This document shows, piece after piece, positions 42,195 to 49,199 of a stretch of DNA of 49,199 bases. Position 1 is the first letter of the stretch. Each line of letters starts with the position of its first letter. The DNA comes from Bacillota bacterium (lineage in GTDB: Bacteria; Bacillota; UBA4882; UBA8346), in assembly GCA_023415835.1 (NCBI GenBank), contig JAEZJK010000026.1, forward strand, positions 1-49,199, in the 5' to 3' direction. The notes under the pieces were generated by a model, which was not told the DNA's origin, searched no databases, and was given only the letters and a program-made list of their open reading frames with translations. The position numbers and the translations under genes were made by a program.

Positions 42195-42257
42195 TTAAAA
42201 AGGTGAGCTACATTTTTCACTTGAACCGGTTATCAAATCTTTTTCGACGAGTCTCAT
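42195..42257 (-). other. Possible 20-aa leader peptide upstream of gcvH
   Basis: ATG at 42257 preceded by AGGAGG with ideal spacing; the frame encodes MRLVEKDLITGSSEKCSSPF and stops at 42195, about 70 bp before gcvH. The ribosome site is as good as any in the window, but coding cannot be proved at this length. Confidence 0.3.
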
Positions 42258-43116
42258 AAGTTTCCTCCTAATTATGGTATTTTCTCAAATAAATTTGGGA
42301 ACAACGCACACCTAATTTTTCCCTTTCATATAATAAATTGATTTTTCAGCCCGGAAAGGGGGTTTTCCTAGGTGCTAAAAGTTTTGGAGACTATTTTAAA
42401 CCCTTATCTGAGAAAAAAAGGGAAAACAGTGATTCTAATCTGGCGCAGAAAAAAAGCAGCCATTTAAGTTTTTTCACATCAAAAAAGCCATGGCCTTGAG
42501 CCATGGTCTTATTTTTTCCCTTTAACCTATCTTTACTCAACATAATTAAACTTGCATCCGGCAACGTAGAGGCTTTAAACACCTAACAAAAAAGTCGGGC
42601 TTTAAGCACAGCATACAATCTTCGAAATCTGCTTCATTAGTAATATCTGTGCCTCTGTGGAATCTTGTAATCTGTGGTCATTGTTTAACGGATAGAACTT
42701 CAAATTTCAATACCGTCTCCAATAACCACCCGCCATCGATAGCTTCACCTTGTGAAAGTAATAATAATGCTTGCATTCGTATGTTTACCGATTTGCCGAA
42801 TACAGCATGTCTCAAAATTTGAATTTGTTTTTTGCGGCCGGATCCTGATTTATTCATTTTTCCCTACCGTTATTACCTCGAGCGAACTTATTTTACTCCT
42901 CTGCTTGATTTTTCACCAATCAAAGGTATTAGATTTACTCTATTTCCACGATTAACATATGGATTTAAAATCCATTCAAAAAAGCTTTTTCTTCTTGTAA
43001 TTCAAGATTGACATTTTTGACAGTAAATATACTCCGATTTTGGCAGGAATTATTTAGGGGATTGCAGAAGTCTCTTTTTTAATACTTTATGTAATCAATT
43101 TTAGAAAGGGCTAAAA
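42258..43116. other. Large intergenic region before the mla operon
   Basis: No supported gene. It contains the hairpin at 42481-42517, a dispersed-repeat tract at about 42609-42685 (AGCATACAATCTTCG and ATCTGTGCCTCTGTGG), and an A/T-rich segment with two TTGACA boxes (43009-43023 region), one followed 14 bp later by TATACT, which is too close for a standard promoter but could mark the mla promoter area. Confidence 0.5.
42481..42517. terminator. CCATGG hairpin, probable terminator
   Basis: CCATGG (42488-42493) pairs with CCATGG (42501-42506); A-run before and T-run after on the plus strand, and the mirror on minus. No gene ends next to it. Confidence 0.5.
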
Positions 43117-43917
43117 ATGTCTCTACCCAAAAAAGTCCACTGGTCCGTTCCAATTGCCCGCCTTGGCAAATATATAACTATTGGACTATTTCGGCTAGGA
43201 GAATTCGTTCAGATTTATCTTAAAAGTTTTAAGTCAATCATCTCTAAAACCATTTTTTGGAAGAATACCATCGTTCAAATGGAATTGATTGGGATCAACT
43301 CCTTGCCGATCGTTATTATCATTGCCTTATTTACCGGAATGGTTTTTTCACTTCAAATCGCTAAAATCTTTGCCACATTTGGGTTAACTTCCCAATTGGG
43401 CCAAGGGTTGACTTTGGCGTTTGCCCGTGAATTAGCCCCGGTCTTAACCGGTGTTGTGGTAGCAGGCCGTATCGGTTCGTCAATTGCTGCGGAGATCGGC
43501 TCGATGAAGGTTACCGAACAAGTTGAAGCCTTAGAGACCCTATCGACTGACCCAATCGACTACCTGGTAGCGCCGCGTATTATTGCAGCTGGGTTAATGC
43601 TTCCGGTATTGGTTACATTCGCCGATCTGATCGGTATTGCCGGAGGAGTAGCCGTGGCGTCATATTACGCCAGCATTCCTCCGGCCGATTTTGCGGATGG
43701 TGTTCTAACTTTCGTAACTTTTTGGGATTTTGTAGGTGGTTTGATTAAGGCCTTCTTTTTTGGCTTGATCATTGCTGGAGTAGGGACTTTTAAAGGCCTA
43801 AATACTGAAAACGGAGCGGTCGGTGTCGGTAAAGCAACCACCGAGGCAGTAGTGATTGCCACGATCATTATCTTTATTTTCAATTATTTTCTATCAATGT
43901 TACTCTATAACCTTTGA
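43117..43917 (+). CDS. mlaE: MlaE-family phospholipid ABC permease
   Basis: Inner-membrane permease of an MCE/Mla phospholipid transporter. The 266-aa protein has the family's five or six membrane segments and signature regions SLPIVIIIALFTGMVFSLQ, FARELAPVLTGVVVAGRIGSSIAAEIGSM, and VGKATTEAVV near the C-terminus. First gene of a three-gene operon with mlaF (15 bp) and mlaD (23 bp). Its presence is expected only in bacteria with an outer membrane or mycomembrane, or in plastids. Confidence 0.94.
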   Translation: MSLPKKVHWSVPIARLGKYITIGLFRLGEFVQIYLKSFKSIISKTIFWKNTIVQMELIGINSLPIVIIIALFTGMVFSLQIAKIFATFGLTSQLGQGLTLAFARELAPVLTGVVVAGRIGSSIAAEIGSMKVTEQVEALETLSTDPIDYLVAPRIIAAGLMLPVLVTFADLIGIAGGVAVASYYASIPPADFADGVLTFVTFWDFVGGLIKAFFFGLIIAGVGTFKGLNTENGAVGVGKATTEAVVIATIIIFIFNYFLSMLLYNL

Positions 43918-43932
43918 AACAGGGAGCGGAAA

Positions 43933-44673
43933 ATGTCGGTTATTTCTTTGGTTAACCTCCATTATCACATCGGCGGCCAAGTTGTTTTAAGCGATATCAA
44001 TCTGGAGTTTAATAAGGGCGAGACTTTTGTCATTATGGGCCCTAGCGGCTGCGGCAAAAGCACCTTGCTCCGGTTAATTATGGGACTGATCCAACCTACC
44101 GCCGGCTGGATCGAAATTGATGGAACCACTACCAGTTTACTCTCGAAAAAAGACTGGCAACTCCTCCGCCGTAAAATGGGGATGGTCTTTCAGTCGGCCG
44201 CTTTATTTGATTCAATGACAGTCTATGATAATGTAGCCTTTGGTTTACGCCGGGATAAAATGCCCGAGCCGTTAATCGAAGATCGCGTTTATGAAGTTTT
44301 ATCCATTGTAGGGCTTGATCAAAGTGTGGCCCGGAAAATGCCTTCCGACTTAAGCGGCGGTATGAAAAAAAGGACCGCCATCGCCAGGGCGATCGCGTTT
44401 GAACCGCCAATTCTCCTCTATGATGAGCCGACTACCGGTTTAGACCCGATCATCGCCGGCACCATCAATGATCTAATTTGCGAACTCCAAGCCAGGCTTG
44501 GAATTACATCTATTATAGTCACTCATGATATTATCAGCGCTTTAAAGGTTGCTGATCGTGTTGGCTTACTGTATGAGTCAAATTTAGTCGAGGTTAAAGA
44601 ACGGGCTAATTTGAGACAAGCGGAACACCCTTTAATGAGGGAGTTCCTGAAAGAATTTCAATTAGCTGTCTAG
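43933..44673 (+). CDS. mlaF: MlaF-family ABC transporter ATPase
   Basis: Energises the Mla permease. The 246-aa ATPase has Walker A GPSGCGKST (residues 36-44), Q-loop MVFQSAALFDSMTV, signature LSGGMKKRTAIARA, Walker B ILLYDEPTTGLDP and the switch His in VTHDI. LFDSMTV and SGGMKKR are typical of the Mla/MCE ATPases. AGGGAGCGGAAA precedes the ATG. Confidence 0.95.
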   Translation: MSVISLVNLHYHIGGQVVLSDINLEFNKGETFVIMGPSGCGKSTLLRLIMGLIQPTAGWIEIDGTTTSLLSKKDWQLLRRKMGMVFQSAALFDSMTVYDNVAFGLRRDKMPEPLIEDRVYEVLSIVGLDQSVARKMPSDLSGGMKKRTAIARAIAFEPPILLYDEPTTGLDPIIAGTINDLICELQARLGITSIIVTHDIISALKVADRVGLLYESNLVEVKERANLRQAEHPLMREFLKEFQLAV

Positions 44674-44696
44674 CCCTGACGAGTAGGGGGATTTCG

Positions 44697-46034
44697 ATGC
44701 AGATCCATAGTCCTGAAACCAAAGTGGGACTTTTTACTTTAGTCGCCTTGATTGCTCTTTTTTCAGCCTTTTATTGGTTGAACGGATCCAAACTTTTTCA
44801 AAGCGGTTACGAATTAGAAGCGGCATTTGATCGAATTGAAAATTTAAGGCCGGGGGCTCCAGTTAAATTGAACGGTGTCGATGTTGGAAGAATCAGCCGG
44901 GTCTATTTTGAAGATTACAAAGTCATCGTGGCCATGCGGATTCGCCCTAAGTTCGATATTCCCCGGAACGTTAAAGCAATAATCGCTAGCGCCGGGGTTG
45001 TTGGCGACCAATATCTTGAGCTTACTTTATTAAAACCCGGGGAACCCGAAGGCAAGGGGAACCGGATCATAGGCCAAAGCCCGTATACTATGGATCAGTT
45101 TTATGCGGCTGCATATGACATAATTGAATCAATCAAGGAGATCGCCGAGTCGGTTAAAGGATTGGCCAATGAGCAATCAATCAACTATTTAAATAGCTCT
45201 ATTGCTAGAATCGATCGAATCACCGCCAATCTGGAGCAATTGTCGGGCGGACCCGAAGCGCGGCAATTAATTCAGAACCTATCCTTGGCCGCCTCGGAAT
45301 TGGCTCAAGCCGGCAACACCGCCAACCGCTTCTTAACCCAAGTTGAAGCCAACGGTGAGACTGCCGCTGACTTAAAAACGACTCTGGCCAATGTCGAAAA
45401 GATTACCGTTAACCTTGACAAGTTCTGCGCAATGATGGCAAAAAATGGTCCGGAAGTGGAATTGTTAGTTAAGGACGCCCGCCAAACATTACAAACTATT
45501 AATCAGGCTGTCGAGAATATTAACCAGGCCATTCAAGGATTAACAGGCGAAGGGGACTCATCTCAAGTTAAACAAAATATCCAAGCCGCCGCCGAAGCTG
45601 CGGGCAAACTTTCCGAATATGTGGCGGCATTCGAAGAGTTTAGCATAGATAATAATATCGGTGCAGGCCATCAGGATCAAACCAGACTAATCGTCAACTA
45701 CCGGTTGGATCTGAATTTGAATAAAAAGAACCAGGTGCTTTTAGGATTCGAGGATATCGGCGAAGCTAATCTGACTTCCTTACAATGGGGAGTAAAATCG
45801 CCCACTACCGTTAGCCGGTTTGGTTTATACCGTAATGAAGTTGGATTAGGCCTTGACTATCTCCCTACCCCAAACTTAACTTTGGGAGTCGATCTTTGGG
45901 ATACCCAATCCTCCAATCTAGGGCTTTCTTCCGCCTATCAATTCAATGAAGACTGGTCGGTAAAATTATCGGCTTCAAAAAATTTCGATACCGCTGACCG
46001 GAGTTGGTCACTGGAATGCTGGCGGAAATTTTAG
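44697..46034 (+). CDS. mlaD: MlaD-like MCE protein fused to a putative outer-membrane beta-barrel
   Basis: A 445-aa lipid-transfer protein. Residues 11-29 are a membrane anchor (VGLFTLVALIALFSAFYWL) and about 37-115 an MCE domain (GAPVKLNGVDVGRISRVYF). Residues 125-315 are a long helical region with coiled-coil-like repeats. From about 325 the sequence turns to amphipathic strands (TRLIVNYRLDLNLN, VLLGFEDIGE, EVGLGLDYLP, LTLGVDLWD, WSVKLSASKNF) and ends CWRKF with terminal Phe. E. coli MlaD is only about 183 aa. A barrel-fused MlaD that spans the envelope has been described in Veillonella parvula; this looks like the same architecture. Confidence 0.85.
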   Translation: MQIHSPETKVGLFTLVALIALFSAFYWLNGSKLFQSGYELEAAFDRIENLRPGAPVKLNGVDVGRISRVYFEDYKVIVAMRIRPKFDIPRNVKAIIASAGVVGDQYLELTLLKPGEPEGKGNRIIGQSPYTMDQFYAAAYDIIESIKEIAESVKGLANEQSINYLNSSIARIDRITANLEQLSGGPEARQLIQNLSLAASELAQAGNTANRFLTQVEANGETAADLKTTLANVEKITVNLDKFCAMMAKNGPEVELLVKDARQTLQTINQAVENINQAIQGLTGEGDSSQVKQNIQAAAEAAGKLSEYVAAFEEFSIDNNIGAGHQDQTRLIVNYRLDLNLNKKNQVLLGFEDIGEANLTSLQWGVKSPTTVSRFGLYRNEVGLGLDYLPTPNLTLGVDLWDTQSSNLGLSSAYQFNEDWSVKLSASKNFDTADRSWSLECWRKF

Positions 46035-46054
46035 CTAACATTCTATTATTTGAT

Positions 46055-46636
46055 TTATCTATTTTTAAATGGCTGACGTACTTTTTCCAATTCATGCGCT
46101 AATAACGGAACCACCATCGCCAAACCGATTATTTTAATACAGTCGCCAATAACCATAAATGGCAGGCTCGGCAAAATAGCGGCTAAAACCGCCAATTCAG
46201 ACCCGAAAAAGATACCGGCCAGCGGGATATATCCGAATCCAAACAGGTAAATTATAAGCATCCCGGTGAAGGATGCAATTATAACATTAATGAAATCCCT
46301 TTTGAACCACTTTTGATGGTAAAGATATCCTGCTACATATGTGGCCGGTACAAACCCTAATAAAAATCCAAAAGTCGGTTTGACTAGATATCCTATTCCC
46401 CCTCCTCCGGTAAAAACGGGAAATCCGATTAACCCCATTAACAGATATAAACCCGGAACCAACCAGCCAACCCTCGGCCCCAGTAGTAAGCCGGTCAAAA
46501 TCACCGCTAGCGTCTGCATGGTAATTGGTATCGGCCCAATGGCCAGGCTCAACCGGGCGCTGACAACGAGCAAGGCGGCCATCAATGCGATTAATACTGA
46601 TTCAAATATTCGTTCCCCTACACTCAATTCTTTCAT
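46055..46636 (-). CDS. bioY: Biotin transporter substrate-binding subunit BioY
   Basis: Membrane S-component for biotin uptake. The 193-aa protein has six hydrophobic segments and the family motifs GPIPITMQTLAVILTGLLLGPRVG and GFPVFTGGGGIGYLVKPTFGFLLGF. It is 2 bp downstream of birA and shares its BirA-controlled promoter. No ECF ATPase genes are nearby; BioY may work with a shared ECF module elsewhere or alone. Confidence 0.95.
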   Translation of the reverse strand: MKELSVGERIFESVLIALMAALLVVSARLSLAIGPIPITMQTLAVILTGLLLGPRVGWLVPGLYLLMGLIGFPVFTGGGGIGYLVKPTFGFLLGFVPATYVAGYLYHQKWFKRDFINVIIASFTGMLIIYLFGFGYIPLAGIFFGSELAVLAAILPSLPFMVIGDCIKIIGLAMVVPLLAHELEKVRQPFKNR

Positions 46637-46638
46637 TT

Positions 46639-47628
46639 TTAAGATTCATCCTCCGTGTTCTGAATAATCTCTCCAGCGTAAACCCGAACCATTGCCCCGG
46701 ACGCTTCTTTAAGCCAAAGGCTGCCATCCTGGCCGAGATCAACTGCTTCTCCGCTCAAAATCCGTTGACCCTGATTGATCCGGACCGCCTTTCCCAAAGT
46801 AGCCGAATGTAACTTGGCATACCGGATAATTTCCGCAAGGCCTGCCGTTCCGATAGCACCGTAATTAGCTTCAAAAACCCTCAAAAACTCTTGTAAGATT
46901 AGTTTTCTTGACAACTGCTTTCTTTCAACCAACCGCAACGAAGTGGCTATTGTTTCCAATTCAGCCGGAAAATCCGAGGCTGTTTGGTTTACGTTTAGTC
47001 CCAATCCGATTATCAAATAATTAACCAAATCCGCTTCCCCGTTGACCTCGGCCAAAATCCCGACCAATTTCCGGTTATTATATATCAGGTCATTAGGCCA
47101 TTTGATTAAAACCTGGATCCCGACGGTATTATAAATGGCCTGTGCCATGCTTACCGCTGTTAAAATAGTCATCCCGGCAAGTTCGGCGGCGCTAATTTTC
47201 GGCCTTAAGATCAAACTGAGCCAAATCCCTTTACCAGGAGTCGAAGCCCAACTGCGGCCGAGACGCCCTCGCCCTTGAGTTTGAGATTCAGCCAGTACCA
47301 GGGTCCCTTCAGCCGCGCCATCGCTAGCCAGTCTCTTAGCCCAACGGTTAGTCGAATCTACTTCCGGTTGAAAATGAATTACCCTCCCAAACTGTCGGGT
47401 TGTTAACCCATCCACAATCTCAAATGGGTTCAACTCGGGAACCTTTATCAGGCAGTAGCCTTTCCGCGAAGTCGAATCAATCTGATAACCCATCTCCCGC
47501 AATTGATTGATTTGCTTCCAGATTCCGGCTCTAGTAATTCCGGAAAGCTGAGCCAAGGTTTCACCTGAGACATAACTGCCTGAATACTCTTTTAATACTT
47601 TGATCACTTTTTCTAATATTTCGATCAC
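46639..47628 (-). CDS. birA: Biotin protein ligase and biotin repressor BirA
   Basis: Attaches biotin to carboxylases and represses biotin genes. The 329-aa bifunctional form has an N-terminal winged helix (SGETLAQLSGITRAGIWKQINQLREMGY), the ligase core with STNRWAK, AESQTQGRGRLGRSW and WPNDLIYNNRKLVGILAE, and a C-terminal SH3-like domain. The start at GTG 47628 is only a few bases past the predicted transcription start, so the mRNA may be leaderless, or the in-frame GTG at 47607 may be used. The gene is under its own operator. Confidence 0.95.
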   Translation of the reverse strand: MIEILEKVIKVLKEYSGSYVSGETLAQLSGITRAGIWKQINQLREMGYQIDSTSRKGYCLIKVPELNPFEIVDGLTTRQFGRVIHFQPEVDSTNRWAKRLASDGAAEGTLVLAESQTQGRGRLGRSWASTPGKGIWLSLILRPKISAAELAGMTILTAVSMAQAIYNTVGIQVLIKWPNDLIYNNRKLVGILAEVNGEADLVNYLIIGLGLNVNQTASDFPAELETIATSLRLVERKQLSRKLILQEFLRVFEANYGAIGTAGLAEIIRYAKLHSATLGKAVRINQGQRILSGEAVDLGQDGSLWLKEASGAMVRVYAGEIIQNTEDES

Positions 47629-47638
47629 CGCCCATCAA

Positions 47639-47692
47639 AGTATAAGCCTTCGCAAGTTGATTGTCAACCGAATTCTAAATAATGGTTTACAA
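47639..47692 (-). promoter_or_regulatory. birA-bioY promoter with BirA operator
   Basis: On the minus strand TTGTAAACC (47684-47692) and GGTTGACAA (47661-47669) are inverted half-sites separated by 14 bp, a standard BirA box. The inner half contains the -35 TTGACA (47662-47667), followed after 17 bp by TATACT (47639-47644). BirA-biotinyl-AMP binding would block RNA polymerase, giving feedback on biotin uptake. Confidence 0.9.
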
Positions 47693-47736
47693 TTTATAGA
47701 TATGTAACCTATAGCTGTGTGTATCAAAATTACTTG

Positions 47737-47775
47737 TTTTAAAAATCCACATTAATCCGTGTAAATCATGTCTAA
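47737..47775. repeat. Decayed dispersed repeat
   Basis: AAATCCACATTAATCCGTGT and the following AAATCATGTCTAAAAC closely match a stretch near 36275-36310. Other members are near 30787, 36370, 42610 and 48687. Confidence 0.5.
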
Positions 47776-47896
47776 AACAAAACTTTTATTTGACAGAGTT
47801 TTCAGGATTTTTTGATAATGCTTTCGCTATTATCAAAAACCGTCTTATACAGATCCAACAAAAAATGAAACAGCAGTCGGAACGGTTGCCGTTGTT

Positions 47897-48463
47897 TTAT
47901 GGTTCGATTTTCCCTTCCCGCCAGTGTTTGCGGCAAAGTGAGATATAACTTTCATTCCCTCCGATTTGAATTTGTTCCCCTTCATAAGTGGGCTGGCCAT
48001 TTAACAGCCTAGTGTTCATGATGGCTTTTTTCCCGCACCAGCAAATGGTTTTCAGCTCTTCAATACTATCGGCGAAGGAAAGCAAAGCCTCGCTTCCTGG
48101 AAATAAATCCCCTTTGAAATCGCTTCGTAAACCATAAGCAATCACCGGAATATTTTGGCCATCAACGATGCTACATATTTGTAACACCTGATCCCTGGTG
48201 TGAAACTGAGCCTCATCGATAATGATATAGTTTAGCTCTTTATTTTTTATGAGGTTTAATAAATTAGTATCCTGATTAATAACTTCCGCATCGCATTCCA
48301 ACCCTATGCGGGATTTGAGCTTTTCCACGCCGTACCTGTTATCTACCGCCGGCTTAAGCAATAATGCCTTTTGGCCCCGTTCCTCATAGTTGTATTTGAC
48401 CTGTAGCGACTGAGTGGTTTTCCCGGCGTTCATTGCCGCATACCTGAAATAAAGTTTAGCCAT
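47897..48463 (-). CDS. tdk: Thymidine kinase (type II)
   Basis: Phosphorylates thymidine for salvage. The 188-aa protein has the P-loop YAAMNAGKTTQSLQ, IIIDEAQF (Walker B), and zinc ligands in CWCGKKAIMNTRLL and CRKHW. The P-loop context (AAMNAGKTT, YNYEERG) is like the E. coli enzyme (SAMNAGKS) rather than the GPMxSGKS form of Bacillus, so this copy belongs to the other subgroup. Single-gene unit with an inverted-repeat tract upstream. Confidence 0.94.
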   Translation of the reverse strand: MAKLYFRYAAMNAGKTTQSLQVKYNYEERGQKALLLKPAVDNRYGVEKLKSRIGLECDAEVINQDTNLLNLIKNKELNYIIIDEAQFHTRDQVLQICSIVDGQNIPVIAYGLRSDFKGDLFPGSEALLSFADSIEELKTICWCGKKAIMNTRLLNGQPTYEGEQIQIGGNESYISLCRKHWREGKIEP

Positions 48464-48593
48464 TAGAAGTCACCTGTTGCTTTTATTATCAAAATCATAT
48501 AGCCCAAAAACGGATTACCGCTTTCTCGTATACGGTATTTATAAAATCCAGGGAGAATTCGTTTCAGTTTAGCCCCCATTTTGGGCGGTATAA

Positions 48594-48649
48594 GAGACTA
48601 TCGATCCAATCTTTTTACAACCGGACGGATCGAAAAGTAATTGAGTCTC
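48594..48649. repeat. Nested inverted repeat between folB and tdk
   Basis: GAGACT (48594-48599) pairs with AGTCTC (48644-48649); CGATCC (48602-48607) with GGATCG (48627-48632). On minus it lies in the leader region of tdk. Short arms, so support is modest. A dispersed repeat (AGCATGCAATCTGCCGAATC) follows at 48687. Confidence 0.4.
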
Positions 48650-48747
48650 CTCCGATATGCCAAAAATAAAGCCCTTCTTTTTACAGAGCATGCAATCTGC
48701 CGAATCTGTGTAATCTATAAAATCAGGGTTATCTCCGGTATCGGTGG

Positions 48748-49110
48748 TTAAAATTCCTTTGAAACCTCAAACTCGGCGGCCTCAACTAATCCCCCTACTG
48801 GAGGTTGGGGTTTTCTGACCCGGACTGTAATCTTTTTTAACTGATACCTTTCACCGAGCCGGTTTAAAATGGTCAGCCCAATACCTTCGATTAAATTAAA
48901 TTCTTCCTTTTCCGCCACTTGTTTAACCAAGTTATAGACATCCGCATAATTGACAGTTAGCTCTAAATCGTCAGTTAGTCCGGCTTGAGTTAGGTCTGAG
49001 ACCATCTCAACATCAATCGCAATCTGTTGCCCCAATTTTCTTTCCTCAGCATATACCCCGTGGTGGCCAAAGAAGATCATGTTCTTCAGTGTCAATTTGG
49101 TAGAATTCAT
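48748..49110 (-). CDS. folB: Dihydroneopterin aldolase
   Basis: Folate-pathway enzyme that cleaves dihydroneopterin to 6-hydroxymethyl-dihydropterin. The 120-aa protein has LKNMIFFGHHGVYAEERKLGQQ (including the catalytic Tyr and the substrate-binding Glu-containing turn), VNYADVYNLV, LIEGIGLTIL and VRVRKPQPPVGG with the conserved Lys-Pro. The folK or folP partners would lie outside the window if linked. It begins near a long heptamer repeat. Confidence 0.95.
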   Translation of the reverse strand: MNSTKLTLKNMIFFGHHGVYAEERKLGQQIAIDVEMVSDLTQAGLTDDLELTVNYADVYNLVKQVAEKEEFNLIEGIGLTILNRLGERYQLKKITVRVRKPQPPVGGLVEAAEFEVSKEF

Positions 49111-49140
49111 AACTCCTCCATTTAACCCTTGCTCTGCACT

Positions 49141-49199
49141 CTTGCCTCTTGCCTCTTGCCTCTTGCCTCTTGCCTCTTGCCTCTTGCATCTTGCCTCTT
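49141..49199. repeat. Heptanucleotide tandem repeat CTTGCCT
   Basis: Eight tandem units of CTTGCCT (the seventh reads CTTGCAT) that continue to the window edge, upstream of folB. Shorter traces of the same unit occur near 3288, 5300 and 6133. Confidence 0.9.

Noticed and set aside
42752..42955. A 67-codon plus-strand ORF before mlaE with hydrophobic stretches
   Set aside because: GTG start without a ribosome site, many Cys/Phe/Ile in no recognisable pattern, and it lies in an A/T-rich repeat-bearing gap.
43009..43040. Promoter for mlaE from the two TTGACA boxes and TATACT
   Set aside because: The spacing (14 bp from the first box, far less from the second) does not fit sigma-A, so it is only mentioned as a region of interest.
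47809..47839. Perfect TTTTTGATAAT/ATTATCAAAAA inverted repeat as the tdk terminator
   Set aside because: The T-run is in the upstream arm and A-run in the downstream arm on both strands, the wrong order for a Rho-independent terminator.
49141..49199. CRISPR array
   Set aside because: The unit is only 7 bp with no spacers; it is a simple tandem repeat.

Overview
This window reads as chromosome from a spore-lineage Firmicute that has an outer membrane (a diderm Firmicute, perhaps Limnochordia/Hydrogenispora-like; I cannot name the species). The Firmicute signs are the operon yqfC-yqfD-phoH-pgpH-ybeY-dgkA-cdd-era, a SpoIID-type protein, LonC, LipM with GcvH, and a rpsF-ssb-rpsR operon. The outer-membrane signs are three tandem secreted beta-barrel-like proteins, two of them ending in aromatic residue plus Phe, and an MlaE-MlaF-MlaD phospholipid-transport operon whose MlaD carries a beta-strand-rich C-terminal domain ending in Phe. 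I saw no tRNA, rRNA, CRISPR array, transposase or phage gene.

Layout. 0.5-6.1 kb (minus): dtd, rel, recJ, uppP. 6.1-11.0 kb: a strongly structured intergenic stretch, a membrane-anchored lytic transglycosylase, a ureidoglycolate-lyase-like protein, a HAD phosphatase, an HD-domain protein and a TPR membrane protein. 11.2-17.5 kb (minus): secF, secD, two small membrane proteins (one of 56 aa, easily missed), yajC, tgt, queA. A consensus promoter and a leader terminator sit just upstream of the 56-aa gene, and two tandem covarying hairpins lie between them and yajC. 17.5-26.4 kb (minus): SpoIID-like, era, GNAT, cdd, dgkA-PAP2 fusion, ybeY, pgpH, phoH, yqfD, yqfC, mostly overlapping or nearly touching. 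26.6-28.8 kb (plus): three paralogous barrel genes. 28.9-30.3 kb: dnaB.

30.3-36.1 kb is an accessory block lying between dnaB and lonC/rplI: an MFS transporter, a DUF1266-TPR protein, a secreted-protein pseudogene with three lesions, a secreted beta-propeller-like protein, and large palindromic elements. 36.4-42.1 kb (minus): lonC, rplI, a MazG-like gene, rpsR, ssb, rpsF (with promoter and probable S6:S18 leader), a DUF951 gene, lipM, gcvH. 43.1-46.0 kb (plus): mlaE-mlaF-mlaD. 46.1-49.1 kb (minus): bioY, birA (with a clear BirA operator over the promoter), tdk, folB. The window ends inside a heptanucleotide repeat.

Together the genes cover the stringent response, DNA replication and repair, protein export, queuosine synthesis, ribosome maturation, envelope lipid recycling (UppP, DgkA-PAP2, Mla) and cofactors (lipoate, biotin, folate). 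The most interesting material is the envelope (barrel-fused MlaD and tandem barrels) and the intergenic DNA, which holds several nested palindromes, at least two of which appear related, and decayed dispersed repeats.
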